In this document: positions 21,020-32,879 of the stretch, piece after piece | Layout: every line of letters starts with the position of its first letter | Numbering within the stretch: position 1 is the first letter of the stretch | Origin: Zhengitettix transpicula | Taxonomy: Eukaryota; Arthropoda; Insecta; Orthoptera; Tetrigidae | Assembly (NCBI GenBank): GCA_037074705.1 | Contig: CM073594.1 | Coordinates: 78,865,009-78,929,008, forward strand | Reading direction: 5' to 3' | Length of the DNA: 64,000 nucleotides | The notes under the pieces: generated by a model | Databases searched by the model: none | Told to the model about the DNA's origin: nothing | The model's input: only the letters and a program-made list of their open reading frames with translations | Program-made: the position numbers and the translations under genes

Positions 21020-23062
21020 CTGGCAGCGGCGATGTACGGTGGCGTCTTCTCTTTATCGGAAAGCACTCGTTCAGCTCCATTCGCTTTCGTCGCTACACAG
21101 ATGTTCCTGAAACCCACAAGTGATCACTACCGCGCCTCTCGCTACTGTCTTTTCACTTCGGGGTGAACTCGCCAGCTCGTATCGGGGCCCCGGCTCATTG
21201 GTCGAGGACCGGGTCGTGCACCCCTCAGCCAATCCTCGCGAACTTCCAAAGGGATTAATCTTTGTGTTGAAAACGGTTATTTTAAATATAAAGTTTCGAA
21301 ATCCAAATCGCTGTTTGATGTCCCTATGGGGGATGCATGAATGTGAACTATATAATGGTAATATTGAATCAGAAAAGCTTAAAACCTACCATTATATTAA
21401 AATACATGAACATTTTTTCTATCATTAAGGAGACTGTAATATAAACAATTATTAAGCCGTAAACAGCACACATCCTAAAATTTATTTCACGATTTGTAAT
21501 AATAAAATTATAGTATCTTGCATGTGTAGTTATGTTCTACTTAAGCAGACCAAAAGTCTAATATATTTTTAAATATGGCAATGCACACAAACAATTGTAC
21601 AAGCCCATAATATTACATCAAATAATTGTAACGTGTCATCGCAACGTACCGCTGCCACATTTTGTAAGACGTCCTCAAAATATATTATGTTCGAACCGTA
21701 AAATTAATTTCACTTTCTGCGGTTCCTTTTGGTCAATAAGTTTGAGCTCTAGCCGATGAATAATATGTAACGTTTGTACCATTTTTTGACATAGTCCTGT
21801 TTTCTGTTAAATATATTTTGAATAAATTTCTCGAGTAACAATTTGGGGGCGTATTCCTGAATGTCTGGAGTTATTAGGGGCCGCTGGCAGCGGGACGAAG
21901 CCTCCTCGACTGGAGAGCTCTTCAGCTCCAGCAGCTGTACTGTCGCGTCACGAGAGCCTCCTCGCCTTGCGCTCTACTCCTACTAACTGCAAACTGGACA
22001 CTTCCTCTACAAAATGTGTTGTCCTCTAACAATAAAATACAATTAATAAATGTAACGATAAGGATAACTTTACTACATACCTATTGCAGAAGAATCCTCC
22101 AGTGTCAATGTATTCATGAAAATCAAACGAAAATTGCCCAGAAATGGTTCGCAGACTCGAAAGCCAACAATTTTTATTCAAGGAAGTGCTTTTGCAGAAA
22201 GATTTAATATCTTATTTCATAGACCGTGTATAAAGTAAAAATAAGGAAAAAGTCAGTAATTCTACTTAATTCACAATCCAAGTTTAATATATTTTTAATA
22301 GTATTAATTAATTTTATTAATTAAAATTAGTATGATTATCCCAAAATTTAGAATAGTTCTAGTATTGTTTACTTAATCCAGTTAAAAAAAAGAATAAGCT
22401 TTTTGACTAATTTTGGAAAATCATCTGAGATTGTTTATTATGCAATTTTATGTTAAATATATCGGTTTTTTTTTACCTTGAACTGGTATAGTTGCGATGA
22501 CAAAGTTTGAATGGAAAAAAGACCGCCAAACCAGTCCCTGCGCAGCTCTTGTGAAGTCACATGCTTGTAAACACATTTGAGTTTCAACCGACTTTGACTA
22601 GCTCATCGCGTTTATCTTTTAGAAATGGTTCGAAAATGACGTGCGATACCACTATTTAAGAATACTTCTATACTACTGCCAAAGAAGTGGCTTCAACTCG
22701 CTCGTAGAAACCAGAAAGAAGAAAGTTACCATTCAAAAAATATTTTTCTGTCAAGATCACTTTATTCTAAGTAAACGTTTTATATTTTATTTTAAATTTG
22801 ATTGAAATAATGCTGTACGGATTTACAAGAAAATATTATTTTACTTAGAAAAATTATTATTAGGTACTATGTTCTACTACTATCATTTTATATATCAGAA
22901 TTGTTAAGGAATGTACAAAAGTATTTTGTCGTCATTAACAGGAACAATTTTTGGCTTGGTGACCGAAGACGCAGTTTGCATTCTTCAGTCGCAAAAGGCT
23001 ATTCAGCGTTTTTCACGCGGTATACATTTGGAGCGCATTTGAAGCGCACGCTCTCACTCGTT
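21020..23062. other. No gene recognised; CCAAT-rich block at 21163-21248
   Basis: Only short ORFs. Part of it (ACTCGCCAGCTCG... ATTGGTCGA... CCAAT.CTCGCG) is shared with 61297-61370 inside the LTR at 60781, so 21020-21250 is probably LTR sequence. GC-rich sequence at 21880-22010 is unexplained. The errantivirus-like provirus inserts at the right edge. Confidence 0.45.
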
Positions 23063-23066
23063 CACG

Positions 23067-23489
23067 AGTTAAATATGTCGCCTTCTTCGTAAGATGGCAG
23101 CTTGGTCCTTAAGTTCGGACCGATGATGCAGCGCCTAGCTTGTTTCAGGAAAAGAAGTAGACTTAACAACAAGTGGGTTTTAAAGACTTTATTGTTAATC
23201 AAACCTCTCTGGTTCAGCCTCGATGTAATTGTGAACTCTGGAGGGGATGTGACATGGGGTTTTTATACATTAGCAGCTCGTGAGTTATCGTCACGAGGGT
23301 GAACATAGGGAAACGTGCGAGAGTCAGAGTCACGAGGGGCTGACTCGCTGTTGTTCAGTTGTGCTATCGCCTACTAATATTTGTGTCCAAGACAAATATT
23401 GCAGGCGAGCTTCTTATGCCTTAACTTAACAAAATTTACAATGCAACAATATCAGAATTGGTAGCTCCTTTCTGGAGGGGAATGTAACT
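23067..23489 (-). repeat. 3' LTR of the errantivirus-like provirus
   Basis: 423 bp. On the minus strand it starts AGTTACATTCCCCTCCAG and ends CATATTTAACT. The preceding AAAGGGTGGAGG (23490-23501) is the polypurine tract. Confidence 0.93.
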
Positions 23490-23930
23490 CCTCCACCCTT
23501 TGTTGGCAGTTACTGTCCTCAGTAACTTTTGTACACTGATGTTTACAAAATAAATACTTTTCATACAAACATTTCCTTAAAACTAACATTATTACACAAA
23601 ATGATAGAAATATTGTAGTTACATTTGTAAATATAAACTCTTTTTTTATTATTGTATTGGGAGTAAGCGGTTGTAAATCCAATTTTAGTTTATTTACATC
23701 GAGATGTGAATATTGGAAATTTATTTTATGTGCTATATGAGGTTCTAGATGGATTTGAGGAAGGGAGAACTTATAAACATAGTTAGTTGGTTTAGGTTCG
23801 ATTGTAATCCCCATACTTGATATTGGGCAAGACTGACTTGAATAAATAATATATGAACCTGTAATCTGTACTGTTGTTTGTGAGGTAGTACAGGTCTGTA
23901 ATAAGACCTCTGTCTGTGCGCTAAAAAAAT
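23452..23930 (-). pseudogene. env: Env C-terminal segment, displaced frame
   Basis: Continues env in another frame than 23965-25035. It contains a Cys-containing ectodomain end and a hydrophobic segment FTNVTTIFLSFCVIMLVL followed by basic residues, the transmembrane anchor. The ORF runs past the purine tract into the LTR. At least one indel between about 23930 and 23970 separates it from the upstream env frame. Confidence 0.7.
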
Positions 23931-23964
23931 AGAATAAGTTCGTTGTTCACCGATTGGAATATAT

Positions 23965-25035
23965 TTACTCACAACCGGTAGTCTTTGTTAAATTGCAGGC
24001 AGTTAACCTTACATTGTAGTACATACATACGTAGGATTGCGTGCCTCGTATACAAGGGATACCAGACCACCTAGATGTAGGACCTTGCAAATAATATTTC
24101 TCAGAGGGCACAAATACAATGTTATTAATGGTAGGTAGAGGATAAATCTCATATAATTGATATTTGATACCATCTGTAATGGGTACAGAGAGGACTACAA
24201 TTAGCTCTGCCTCCATTATTATTACCTGTGTTTTGGTGAATTTCAAATTTTCATATAAATGATACGGGTCAGTGTGTATTATGGCGTTTTCTGGATCTAT
24301 TACATGTAAATGGTTTACTATGTCATTTAGTTGCTTTCTAGAATATAATTTAACATTTGTTATGTCGTTGAAAGACAGACTGATTGTTTCTTCTAAAGTT
24401 TGTGTGATTTTTCTGAGTCTATTTATACACATTAATATATACTGATAATGTTCTAGTATGCCCAAATCGAAATCGTGTCTGTTTAACATTGTTTGGAGGA
24501 TACCCATATTCAGGTTTACCTGGTTCATTTCGGCGTAAAATTTGTCGGCTATTGTATTGCTTATTGATACTAGTTGATTAATATGCTGTATTTCTTTGTT
24601 ATGGCTGTCTCTGAGTGAATTTAATTGAGCTTGGAGGTTATCTAAGTCATCTTGGTCTAAATTTCCCGAGATGAATTTAATTACCTTTCCCAAGCCATTA
24701 ATTATTCCTCGTTTGTTTCTCTTAGTAGGTGGCATAAGTTTGTTTATTTCATTTTCGGTATCTGCTAAAATATTGTTCAGTTCATGGAACAGGTAAGGAA
24801 AGGTGTTGTTGGCTTGCATCAATAGAGCGTTGGCAGTGACATAGAGATTGCTATATGAATTAGATAGCTTGGTTAAGTTAAAGTGGAATAAAAACTTGTG
24901 GTGATTCGTGACAATAACAGCTTGACCAAGAGGATCGGCATAAAAACCCTGTGTGTTTCTATCCTTTCGGTGTTCATTGACCCGTGTCCTGTTAGGTATC
25001 TGTAAACGAGATAGATTTCCTCTTAGGTTTAACAT
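23965..25035 (-). pseudogene. env: Env (F-type fusion protein-like), frameshifted
   Basis: 356 open codons. A furin-like site RNKR is followed by GIINGLGKVIKFISGNLDQD, the fusion-peptide region shared by errantivirus Env and the baculovirus F family. The heptad-rich stretch after it fits a fusion-protein coiled coil. The C-terminal ectodomain has several cysteines. It ends in a stop before the membrane anchor, which lies in another frame downstream. No signal peptide is visible at the ORF start, so the N-terminus may come from a spliced message. Disabled. Confidence 0.85.
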
Positions 25036-25135
25036 CCCTAAAATGTCTTATATGAGTCTTTCCATTTTTCATCTTGCAATGAATTTTGTTCCCCTCGATT
25101 TTAGTTATTGTTCCCTCGTTATAAAGATTGTTTGA

Positions 25136-25792
25136 TTAATTATTGCGCGAGAGCGGATTTGTCACATAGACCGTTTCTCCGAGGTTGTATTGATGGTTGA
25201 AAGTGGAAGTAACTGGTTCAGGGTTGGCTTTTCGCAGGGTGTGGAATTGATCGTTCTGCCTTTGGATGTACTCGTCGATTAAAGGAGAAGGGGAGAAAAC
25301 ATGGTTCAATGCATCATAATACGGCCCATAGAGTATGTTGTATGGCGGGGTTTTTGTGGTGGAATGAATGGAAGAATTGTAATTGATGACAGCATTTACT
25401 ATTAACTGAAGTAATGGCGTGAATTTGTCTTTCTGTTTAAGGATTCTAAGTTTTTCGAGCAGTGTTGAATCGAATCTTTCTACTGGTGAGTTAGAAGAGG
25501 AATTTAGGGGTGTGGTTGCGTGATATTCAATACTTGAGGCTTTGCAGTAATCCTTAATAATATTATTTTCAAATTCTCCTCCATGGTCATGGGATATTTT
25601 TTTTGGCAATCCATGATGTGAGAAGTAAAATTGCAATTGGTTCAGTACAGCGAGTGCGGTGCCATTGGGCAATATGTAGGCTTGACCATATTTTGAGAAG
25701 ACGTCCAGAATTGTCAGAATACGGGTCTGTTCAAAATGGAAGGTATCCACGTGGATTTGCGCAAAAGGGTGTTTGGCTACAATCTCTGACAA
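25136..25792 (-). pseudogene. pol: Integrase core and C-terminus
   Basis: 218 codons with HVDTFHF, the SHDHGGEF block and PVERF, corresponding to the D,D,E catalytic triad of retroviral-type integrase, followed by a C-terminal region ending at the env junction. It is separated from the zinc-binding part by a single frameshift near 25790. The first codon listed is not a true start; it is part of pol. Confidence 0.85.
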
Positions 25793-27159
25793 AGATTACA
25801 CTGATTAATGATGCTTCTGACTTGTTCCCTCAGGTGGGGCCAGTAATATTTTAATTGTAGATGATCAATAGTTTCGTTTATACCATTATGATTTATGGAG
25901 TGGTATTGTCTAATTATCTGTTGTCGATTCTCGGAATTTTCCACGTCTTCTAAAATTTTTGGGGTCCTGATTATTATTAGTTCGGATGTAAACAATTTTT
26001 GGCATGCTCTGATGAAAGGGATTTCTATTGATTCGTCACAAAAATAAATAGCGTATTTGTTTGAGGTGATAATTGTCTTGAGTAGGAATTTCTGCAAGTC
26101 TTGGTAGAAATTATGTTTAGTGACTATTAGGGTATGACGCGTGAATTTCTTAAAAAGTTTTTGCTCTAGAATTTTCGGTGCATTTCCGTATTTGACTAAA
26201 ATTTGATTACGGTTAGAGTTTAGATTTCTACCTGATGCTTTTAGTGTGAATATTGGATCTTCGGCATTAGAGTGAATAGTCATGTTATCGATTTCCTCCT
26301 GGTATGTCATGTCTTCGTTAATAGCGACGTTCGAGACCGTTTCTTCGTTCGCATTTATCTCTATTCTAGATAAGGAATCGGCTACGTAATTAGTTTTTCC
26401 CTTTACATATTTGATGTCGTAATCAAACTCTCCTAGCTTGATCTTCCGTCGATAGAGTCTTGAACTGGGATCCTTTAGGCTAAAAAGCCATTGTAAGGGT
26501 CTATGATCACGTTCGATTTGAAATTGTCTGCCCCATAAATATGGTTTAAAATGTTTGCAGCTATTTACAATAGCGAGTAATTCCCTTTCTATTGTCGAAT
26601 ATTTTCTCTCTGCAGGATTCAAGGATCTGGAAAAGTATGATATTGGGTGCCCCTTTTGGGACAGGACGCTTCCGATGGCAAAATTCGAGGCATCAGTTGT
26701 TAATGTAAATTTTTCATTGAAATCTGGATAGGCTAAAATTGGACTGTTTATTAGAAGAGTTTTTAGTGTCTCGAAAGCACTTCTGTAGTCAGAATCTTCA
26801 GCATTAATTTTCGTGCCCTTCTTCAAACATCGGGTGATGGGTTGCGCAATCTTGGCGAAATCCTTTATGAATTTCCTGTAATACCCTGTTAGGCCTAAAA
26901 ATTGTTTAATTTCCTTCTGTGTTTTAGGAATCGGATATTCCTTTATAGCTTTAATTTTGATGGGGTTTGGTTTTATACCGTCTTGTGAGACGACATGGCC
27001 CAAAAAGGCAACTTCTTTATGAAAGAATTCTGTTTTGTCTAGTTGTATCTTGAGATTTACTTCCCTGAGTTTCTGGAATACTAATGACAAGTGATGGACA
27101 TGTTCTTCTAGCGACTTACTGTAAACAATTATTTCGTCGATATACACAAAACAAAATTT
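25777..27159 (-). pseudogene. pol: RT palm end, RNase H and integrase zinc domain
   Basis: Same frame as 27160-27882, separated by a TAA stop. It begins at the catalytic loop, which reads VYIDEIIVYS: the second catalytic aspartate of YxDD is Glu (GAC GAA), which should cripple polymerisation. RNase H shows LTTDASNFAIGSVL and the ERDHRPLQWLF block. The integrase HHCC module ends QCNLCQ. A frameshift follows. Confidence 0.88.
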
Positions 27160-27882
27160 TTACAGAAAGGGACGTAGGACATTGTCCATGACCCTTTGAA
27201 ACGTCGCAGGGGCATTACGGAGCCCAAAAGACATGCGTTTAAACATCAGGTGCATATTGTTGATCGAAAATGCTGTTTTTTCGACAGATCGGGGGTCCAT
27301 CTCAATTTGATGAAACCCCTGCGCCAAATCTAATGTGCTGAAATACTGGCAACGACCCAGATTATCTAAAATTTCCTCAATCTTTGGAAGTGGATATTTG
27401 TCCTCAATAGTTTTCTTATTAAGGTCTCGGAAATCGATAACAAGTCTCCACCTTTTTTCCCCAGAAGCATCTGGCTTCTTTGGTACAACCCAAACGGGGT
27501 TGCAGTAGGGAGATTCGCTGTGTGTTACTATGCCCTGATCTAGAAGTTTCTCTACTTCTTTACCGATTATGTTGCTTAGATTTGGTGGATAACGGTAATT
27601 TTTATGATGTACCGGATCTTCGTCTGTAGTCCTAATGTAATGTTTGACCATATTCGTAAAGGATAGGTCACATCCTGGGAAGTAAAATACATCGGAGTAC
27701 TGTGAGCATAGGTCAAAGATAGCTTCCTTTTCGAGATCATTTGCGTGTTGCGTGCGAAGATATTCGGTTATATCAGTATCCGTGATTGAATTTATTTCTA
27801 AAGGTAGCATCTCTATGTGATCAATTGGTTCCACGAACACTGGTTCTTCAAAATCTAAGTCTAGTTGATTTTCGGTCGGGTA
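27160..27882 (-). pseudogene. pol: RT fingers/palm segment
   Basis: Contains VPKKPDASGEKRWRLVIDFR and FSTLDLAQGFHQIEMD, reverse transcriptase motifs up to and including the first catalytic aspartate, then MSFGLRNAPATFQRVMD. It is in frame with the protease but cut off by a TAA at 27883-27885, and ends in another TAA just before the catalytic loop. Confidence 0.88.
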
Positions 27883-28422
27883 TTATACTTGGTAATTTTC
27901 TGCATGATGAATGGCGTCGAAAAAATAGAGACCATTATGAACAAAGTGAGGAACATACACATCACCCTGTTTTACATTTATGGGAATTGTTATAGATTGG
28001 GAATTACAGTCATTTTTGAAATCCTCCTGTTTACGGGGAGAGTGTAAATGAAACGGTATGGCTTTATTCTTTAAGGTGATTGTGTTATTAACATAATTAA
28101 TCTTTGCTCCTAATTTGACAAAGTCAGCCGTGCCAATTAAGGCATCGAAGTACTTATGCCATTGCATTATTCTGAAATTAATTGGGATATTTATGTCATG
28201 CTCGCAAAAGATGGGAAACCGAACACTGTCGCTACCTACTGTTTCTGCATGGACGGACTGAATACAAAATGCTTCTTTAAAAATATAATCAGGGAATAAA
28301 CCGTAAGCAGTAGTAGGATTCATCATAGAATTACATGCGCCGCTGTCGATAAGAATTTTGAGTCCAAATAGGTTTATAAAGGGCAATTGTGGTGCATTGT
28401 AAATATTATTTAGGTCTTCCAA
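27883..28422 (-). pseudogene. pol: Protease of the errantivirus-like provirus
   Basis: 179 codons with ILIDSGACNSMMNP, a retropepsin active site (DSG). It overlaps the gag end by 13 bases in the -1 frame, so Gag-Pol would be made by frameshifting. It terminates at a premature in-frame TAA ahead of RT. Confidence 0.85.
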
Positions 28423-29564
28423 TGGTATGGCTGTGCCAAGTGAAAATCCTGATTTTCGTATTCGTTTTCTATTTCAACATTTTCGGGCGGTGAATAATAA
28501 TAATCATCATATTCCGGTTCTGAAGGATAGGGTGCTATATCGTTTAGCAGAATGTTTTCTGATACAGTCTCATCATCAGCTTCTACGTGGGCATTTAAAT
28601 TAGTTCTAATGGTGGAGATACCGGACATAGGGCGTGGCAGATTGCTTTGGAAACGTTTTCCAATATTACTTGGTGTAGGATAGGGACGATTCGGTATTCT
28701 TGGAGGTTGTGTGTTTTTTCGCGACGAAGTCATGAAGTCGTGTTGTACTTGACTTGGTGGGATAAATCTAGTTTGATTGTTGGATTGGATCTGCGATGCT
28801 GACTTAGGTGCAAAATGTGGTATGTTTTGGGGATGTGGCCTGTTCTGGCTAATGAAAGCGAATGGGTTATGCATTGGATTTCCAGGTTTATTGGACAGCG
28901 GTTTAGAATGATTGAGTTTGTTGAATGATGGGCAAAGTGGTTTCTGGGAACCCCTCAACTGGTCCATGTAATTTTCATACGCTCTATCATTGTCATACGA
29001 CCTACAGATTCTTAAAGCGTGCCCTAGATCGGAGACCTGAGCATATCTCAAATATGATCTATATGGCTCTAAAATACCGGCTTTGAATGTATTTAGACTA
29101 AGTTCATCTATCTCTTTTAATTTTAACTCTAAAATCTGATCTCTATAGTTTATTTTGCAAAGACTTTTATAGCGTAAAACTAGGGAATCTAATCGCTCAT
29201 GATAATTTACATAAGTTTCATTATATTTTTGAAAACAATTAGAAGTTTCCTTTAATAGAATTTGTTCGTTTTTAACATCACCATATTTCCTCACGAGTTT
29301 CTCTTTGAATTTGTCATAACTGCTGTTCGCATCTATATCTAATATACTACAAGCAAAACGTTTCACTTTAGACTTTACTACATTAAAAAAGAAATCGTTG
29401 ATTAAATTCGCGTTAGGAAATGTAGCAGGCTTACAAAAATTGCTCAAAAATGAATCGCACCTAGCTATGAAATAGTCTAAGCTGCATGCAGAAGTACCAT
29501 CAAATTCTGGCAGCAACTGGATGTGTGCATATTCAAATTTGGAGATAAATTCAGATTCAGCCAT
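28410..29564 (-). CDS. gag: Gag of the errantivirus-like provirus
   Basis: 385 codons from MAESEFISKF; the frame is open slightly upstream to 29627. It has the long helical capsid-like body and Pro/Asn/Gln-rich C-terminus of errantivirus Gag, ending in an acidic Tyr-rich tail (DDYYYSPPENVEIENEYEN). No CCHC knuckle is visible, which is usual for many errantiviruses. Open throughout. Confidence 0.85.
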   Translation of the reverse strand: MAESEFISKFEYAHIQLLPEFDGTSACSLDYFIARCDSFLSNFCKPATFPNANLINDFFFNVVKSKVKRFACSILDIDANSSYDKFKEKLVRKYGDVKNEQILLKETSNCFQKYNETYVNYHERLDSLVLRYKSLCKINYRDQILELKLKEIDELSLNTFKAGILEPYRSYLRYAQVSDLGHALRICRSYDNDRAYENYMDQLRGSQKPLCPSFNKLNHSKPLSNKPGNPMHNPFAFISQNRPHPQNIPHFAPKSASQIQSNNQTRFIPPSQVQHDFMTSSRKNTQPPRIPNRPYPTPSNIGKRFQSNLPRPMSGISTIRTNLNAHVEADDETVSENILLNDIAPYPSEPEYDDYYYSPPENVEIENEYENQDFHLAQPYHWKT

Positions 29565-29965
29565 TTTATGTTGGAAAAAAAAAATATTCGCGTAAACGAA
29601 ATCCAAAAGAAATGATATGAACCACAAAAGCTGACTATGAGTTCACAGAATTTGAATTGTGGGAGAAGCGATATGGGCAGAAAATCTTTCTTGACTACGC
29701 CTAAACACTTTTACACACGCCACTGACAATAAAATCTTTATGAAAACTCACTCACAGGCAGGAAAGGATGATCAGCGATGTCAGCATCTTCCTTCAGTGA
29801 TGAAATGTTGCACGTCTTCTTCGTCCCTCTGGAACTGGCTGCAGTAGAATCGGATAGGCAGCAGGCTGGTCGGCAGGCAGGCGAAAAGGCTTCTTAATTG
29901 GAGAAGAAGTTGTTGCTCGGCGCCAACAGCGTTCCGTCAATCTCGCTAGGATAGACGACTTACCT

Positions 29966-29983
29966 ATCCCGGACGAGCCCCCA
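29966..29983 (-). promoter_or_regulatory. Primer-binding site, tRNA-Pro
   Basis: The minus strand reads TGGGGGCTCGTCCGGGAT, complementary over 18 bases to the 3' end of animal tRNA-Pro including CCA. Its first T is the last base of the LTR, the one-base overlap seen in errantiviruses. Confidence 0.92.
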
Positions 29984-30400
29984 GTTAAATATGTCACCTT
30001 CTTCGTAAGATGGCAGCTTGGTACTCAAGTTCGGACCGATGATGCAGCGCCTAGCTTGTTTCAGGAAAAGAAGACTTAACAACAAGTGGGTTTTAAAGAC
30101 TTTATTGTTAATCAAACCTCTCTGGTTCAGCCTCGATGTAATTGTGAACTCTGGAGGGGATGTGACATGGGGTTTTTATACATTAGCAGCTCGTGAGTTA
30201 TCGTCACGAGGGTGAACATAGGGCAACGTGCGAGAGTCAGTCACGAGGGGCTGACTCGCCGTTGTTCAGTTGTGCTATCGCCTACTAATATTTGTGTCCA
30301 AGACAAATATTGCAGGCGAGCTTCTTATGCCTTAACTTAACAAAATTTACAATGTAACAATGTCAGAATTGGTAGCTCCTTTCTGGAGGGGAATGTAACT
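29983..30400 (-). repeat. 5' LTR of the errantivirus-like provirus
   Basis: 418 bp matching 23067-23489 with about nine differences. It contains the promoter on the minus strand (TATAAAAACCCCATG). Confidence 0.93.
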
Positions 30401-30690
30401 CACGCACCAATTTCGTCGAGCGTAACTGGTATAAGAACAATCAGGTGACGATTGATCTGCTGATCATAGCCCGGTGCTTACCTTGGCCATCGAGAACTAA
30501 AAACATGAGTTGCCCATAATTGGACTATTTTTTTTACTAACATAAAAAGATTCCCTTGGCAAATGTCAACAGTCTCTGAATTTATGCTTTCTTTTAGTAT
30601 ATATTCTTACAAGTTGTCAGAGTCAGATCGTAAACTTGAAGATGACTTCAGACATTTTTTAAATGACTCTCTAAGTATAAGATTGAATGT
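30401..30690. other. No gene recognised
   Basis: Begins with the CACG target duplication and, with 22860-23066, reconstitutes the pre-insertion locus. No ORF or repeat identified. Confidence 0.5.
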
Positions 30691-30699
30691 TCTTTGGTT

Positions 30700-32290
30700 T
30701 CACAATAAAAATGTCTTAGGCTATCTCTAATAGGTGTTTGTAGATGTTGATCCGGGAATTTTTCCTTTTTTGCTTTGTGACCTCTTGAAATGTTGGAAAT
30801 GTTCATGAATTCGAATTTTCTGTATGCTGCATTTAGAAGCATTTCTATCTAGAATTAGTCTGACTACACGCCTTCCGTTCCTTCTGTATAGTCTCTGTAT
30901 GAAGGTGCAGTCATTTATGTCTATTTCTCGTACCGCTCTGTTCTTTTTCCGGGGGAGGAGGGAGTTTAACAATTTTCTTAGTTTCTTCTACTATTATTTG
31001 TAGGGAGTGGCAGAACAATGTCCACTTTTCAGAGCTTTTCCCCTCATTCAAGATAGTTCTCAGTAGTAGGAGATATGATTGTAGTTGGTGTTGGTCTTCG
31101 TCCAGAACGTTGGGTTCGCCGTCAGGTGGTGAGATTGTTGTTGAGGTTTTTTCTTCCTCCTGGGTGGGGGCTCTATGATGTACCGGTGGGTCGCGGTGTG
31201 ACGGGAGTGGGTTTTCAATTCCCCTTCTCTCCATGCGCTGCTGTAGATCATGTGCCGCTAAATGATTATACAGGCCCCGTTTTGTGGGAAATGACTGTGG
31301 GCATCTTTCGCAGAGGTGGACGTTAGTTTCTACTGTAATTGCTTCTGCAGGTGTTGTTGCACAGCATTTGTGTGTTTTTGGTCGTAACCCTATATCTTGC
31401 TTACATGCCAGGCATATGTTTATATCTTTGTTAATTTTGATATTATGTTCACGTGCCAAGTCTTTATTAACGATTGCTTGGCACATGACACGCTGGCAGC
31501 ACCAAATACGTTCAGGCATCCTGCTTCTATACACCTCAGTTTGTGGTGATGGGAAACCAACAATTAGGTTGTTCCCATCACGGGCTACGTGATTTATGCC
31601 AGCGCTTATTAGGCTAAGAGTTCTTTCGATGTTGTAGTCCTCCATGCTTCTTGTTGTTTGCTCTGCCATTCTATATTTAAATTGTGGGCATTGAGGGTCC
31701 TACATTTTTCCTTTTTTTATTTAGGTCTTGTGCCCTTGGTGTGGCTGGGGCTTTCCCTTTTTTGTTCTTCGTTTTTCCTTTAATGGGACCATCTAGCTGG
31801 GCGCTTTTCGCAGTCACCGCTCTGGCATGATTCACTTTTGTCGTCAAAGTTTTTTCTTGGAGTATTGTTTACATCTGTTTGGGCTACAGCAGGTGGGGGG
31901 GGGGCGGTTAGTTCAGCAAGTACTTCTTCGATGTTGTTACTCTCCTCCATTTTCATTACTTCCGGTTCTGGTGTTATGTCAGGGGTTTTCAGTGTTATCT
32001 TTTCTGGCTCCTTATTAAGCGCTTTTGCTTTACGGAATGGGGAATTTAGTGGTTGACTACAAGTCAATCCCATTTTTTGGGCAGTCCTTTTATGACCCAA
32101 GAGGCCACACCACTTGCACCCTTCCGAACACTCAAGGCTTACATGGCCCTTGTTGCCACAGTTATAACATTTCCGATCCGGGCATGACCCTGCAGCATGG
32201 TGTGGAGATTCGCATAAGCGGCATTTCTTTTCCATGCCTTGGTACGTAATATTGATTCTTACTGAACCTATGTAAATTGCACTATAAGCC
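30700..32290 (-). pseudogene. Utopia-like LINE copy a (ORF1 end, ORF2 start)
   Basis: ORF1 part, about 31780-32290: IYIGSVRINITYQGMEKKCR then two CCHC-type knuckles (CYNCGNKGHVSLEC, CKWCGLLGH). ORF2 part, 30911-31669: begins MAEQTTRSMEDYNIE, carries a C2H2 finger CERCPQSFPTKRGLYNHLAAH and the linker EKWTLFCHSLQ... KLPPPPE, then continues in a shifted frame to CTFIQRLYRRNGRRVVRLIL. RT and endonuclease are missing. The right edge joins an inverted Merlin fragment. Confidence 0.75.
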
Positions 32291-32292
32291 GC

Positions 32293-32500
32293 TGAATCAT
32301 AGCCTGCACAAGGATCCGAAACAGGAGCAAACACCAATGGGATAGCACATGGAGGGCAGCTCAACACCTTCAGTCGGGCGTAAGACGGAGCACATGGCTG
32401 GAAACCTGGCCAACCACGTTCCAGAAACGATGCATGGAACGACACGTTCCACGTATGGAGGAATTTGTCCAACTCGCCGGAGAACTGCAGAACGTCTAGT
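32293..32500 (+). pseudogene. Inverted Merlin exon-3 fragment
   Basis: GAATCATAGCCTGCACAAGG and the following about 200 bases match, on the opposite strand, the last exon of the Merlin transposase at 32880-33113. The match starts almost exactly at the exon boundary and lacks intron sequence. Frameshifts are present. Confidence 0.7.
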
Positions 32501-32879
32501 CGATGTAGAAGTCACAAAGACTGAAACGATAATTACATTAAAATATTGTTACGTTTGCGGGATAATACATCATTACAATATTACACCATTACTCTTAATG
32601 AAATTACCTACAAACAATTATTTATTTTTCTGTGCATGCGATAGTAAAGTTAAATCGCCCATATATTTTTACAATACCTTCTATCTCCTCGGCGATATCC
32701 CTCAAGTACAGAAAGTTCATTCTGGATCCTGAAAATAAATTTATATTAGTTAACATTTCAATTAAATGGAAGTCATGTATTGTATACAGTAGTATTCACT
32801 GTACCTGCTGGATCTGAGATAGAAGCTCCTCTTCCTCTTCGTCCACCTCACACTCTCCCAGAAGAGGAAGAGTTGGATT

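Larger units (their letters stand above)
23067..30400 (-). mobile_element. Errantivirus-like provirus with env
   Basis: A 7334-bp element with LTRs AGTTA...TAACT, target duplication CACG at 23063-23066 and 30401-30404, a tRNA-Pro primer site, gag, protease, RT, RNase H, integrase and env in order. The AGT...ACT termini and 4-bp duplication are typical of insect errantiviruses. The LTRs differ at about nine sites in 420. Pol carries two in-frame stops, a frameshift and a catalytic substitution, and env is frameshifted, so it is not functional. Confidence 0.93.

Noticed and set aside
29794..29997. Small ORF upstream of gag in the provirus
   Set aside because: Lies across the primer-binding site and leader; no conservation or motif supports a protein.
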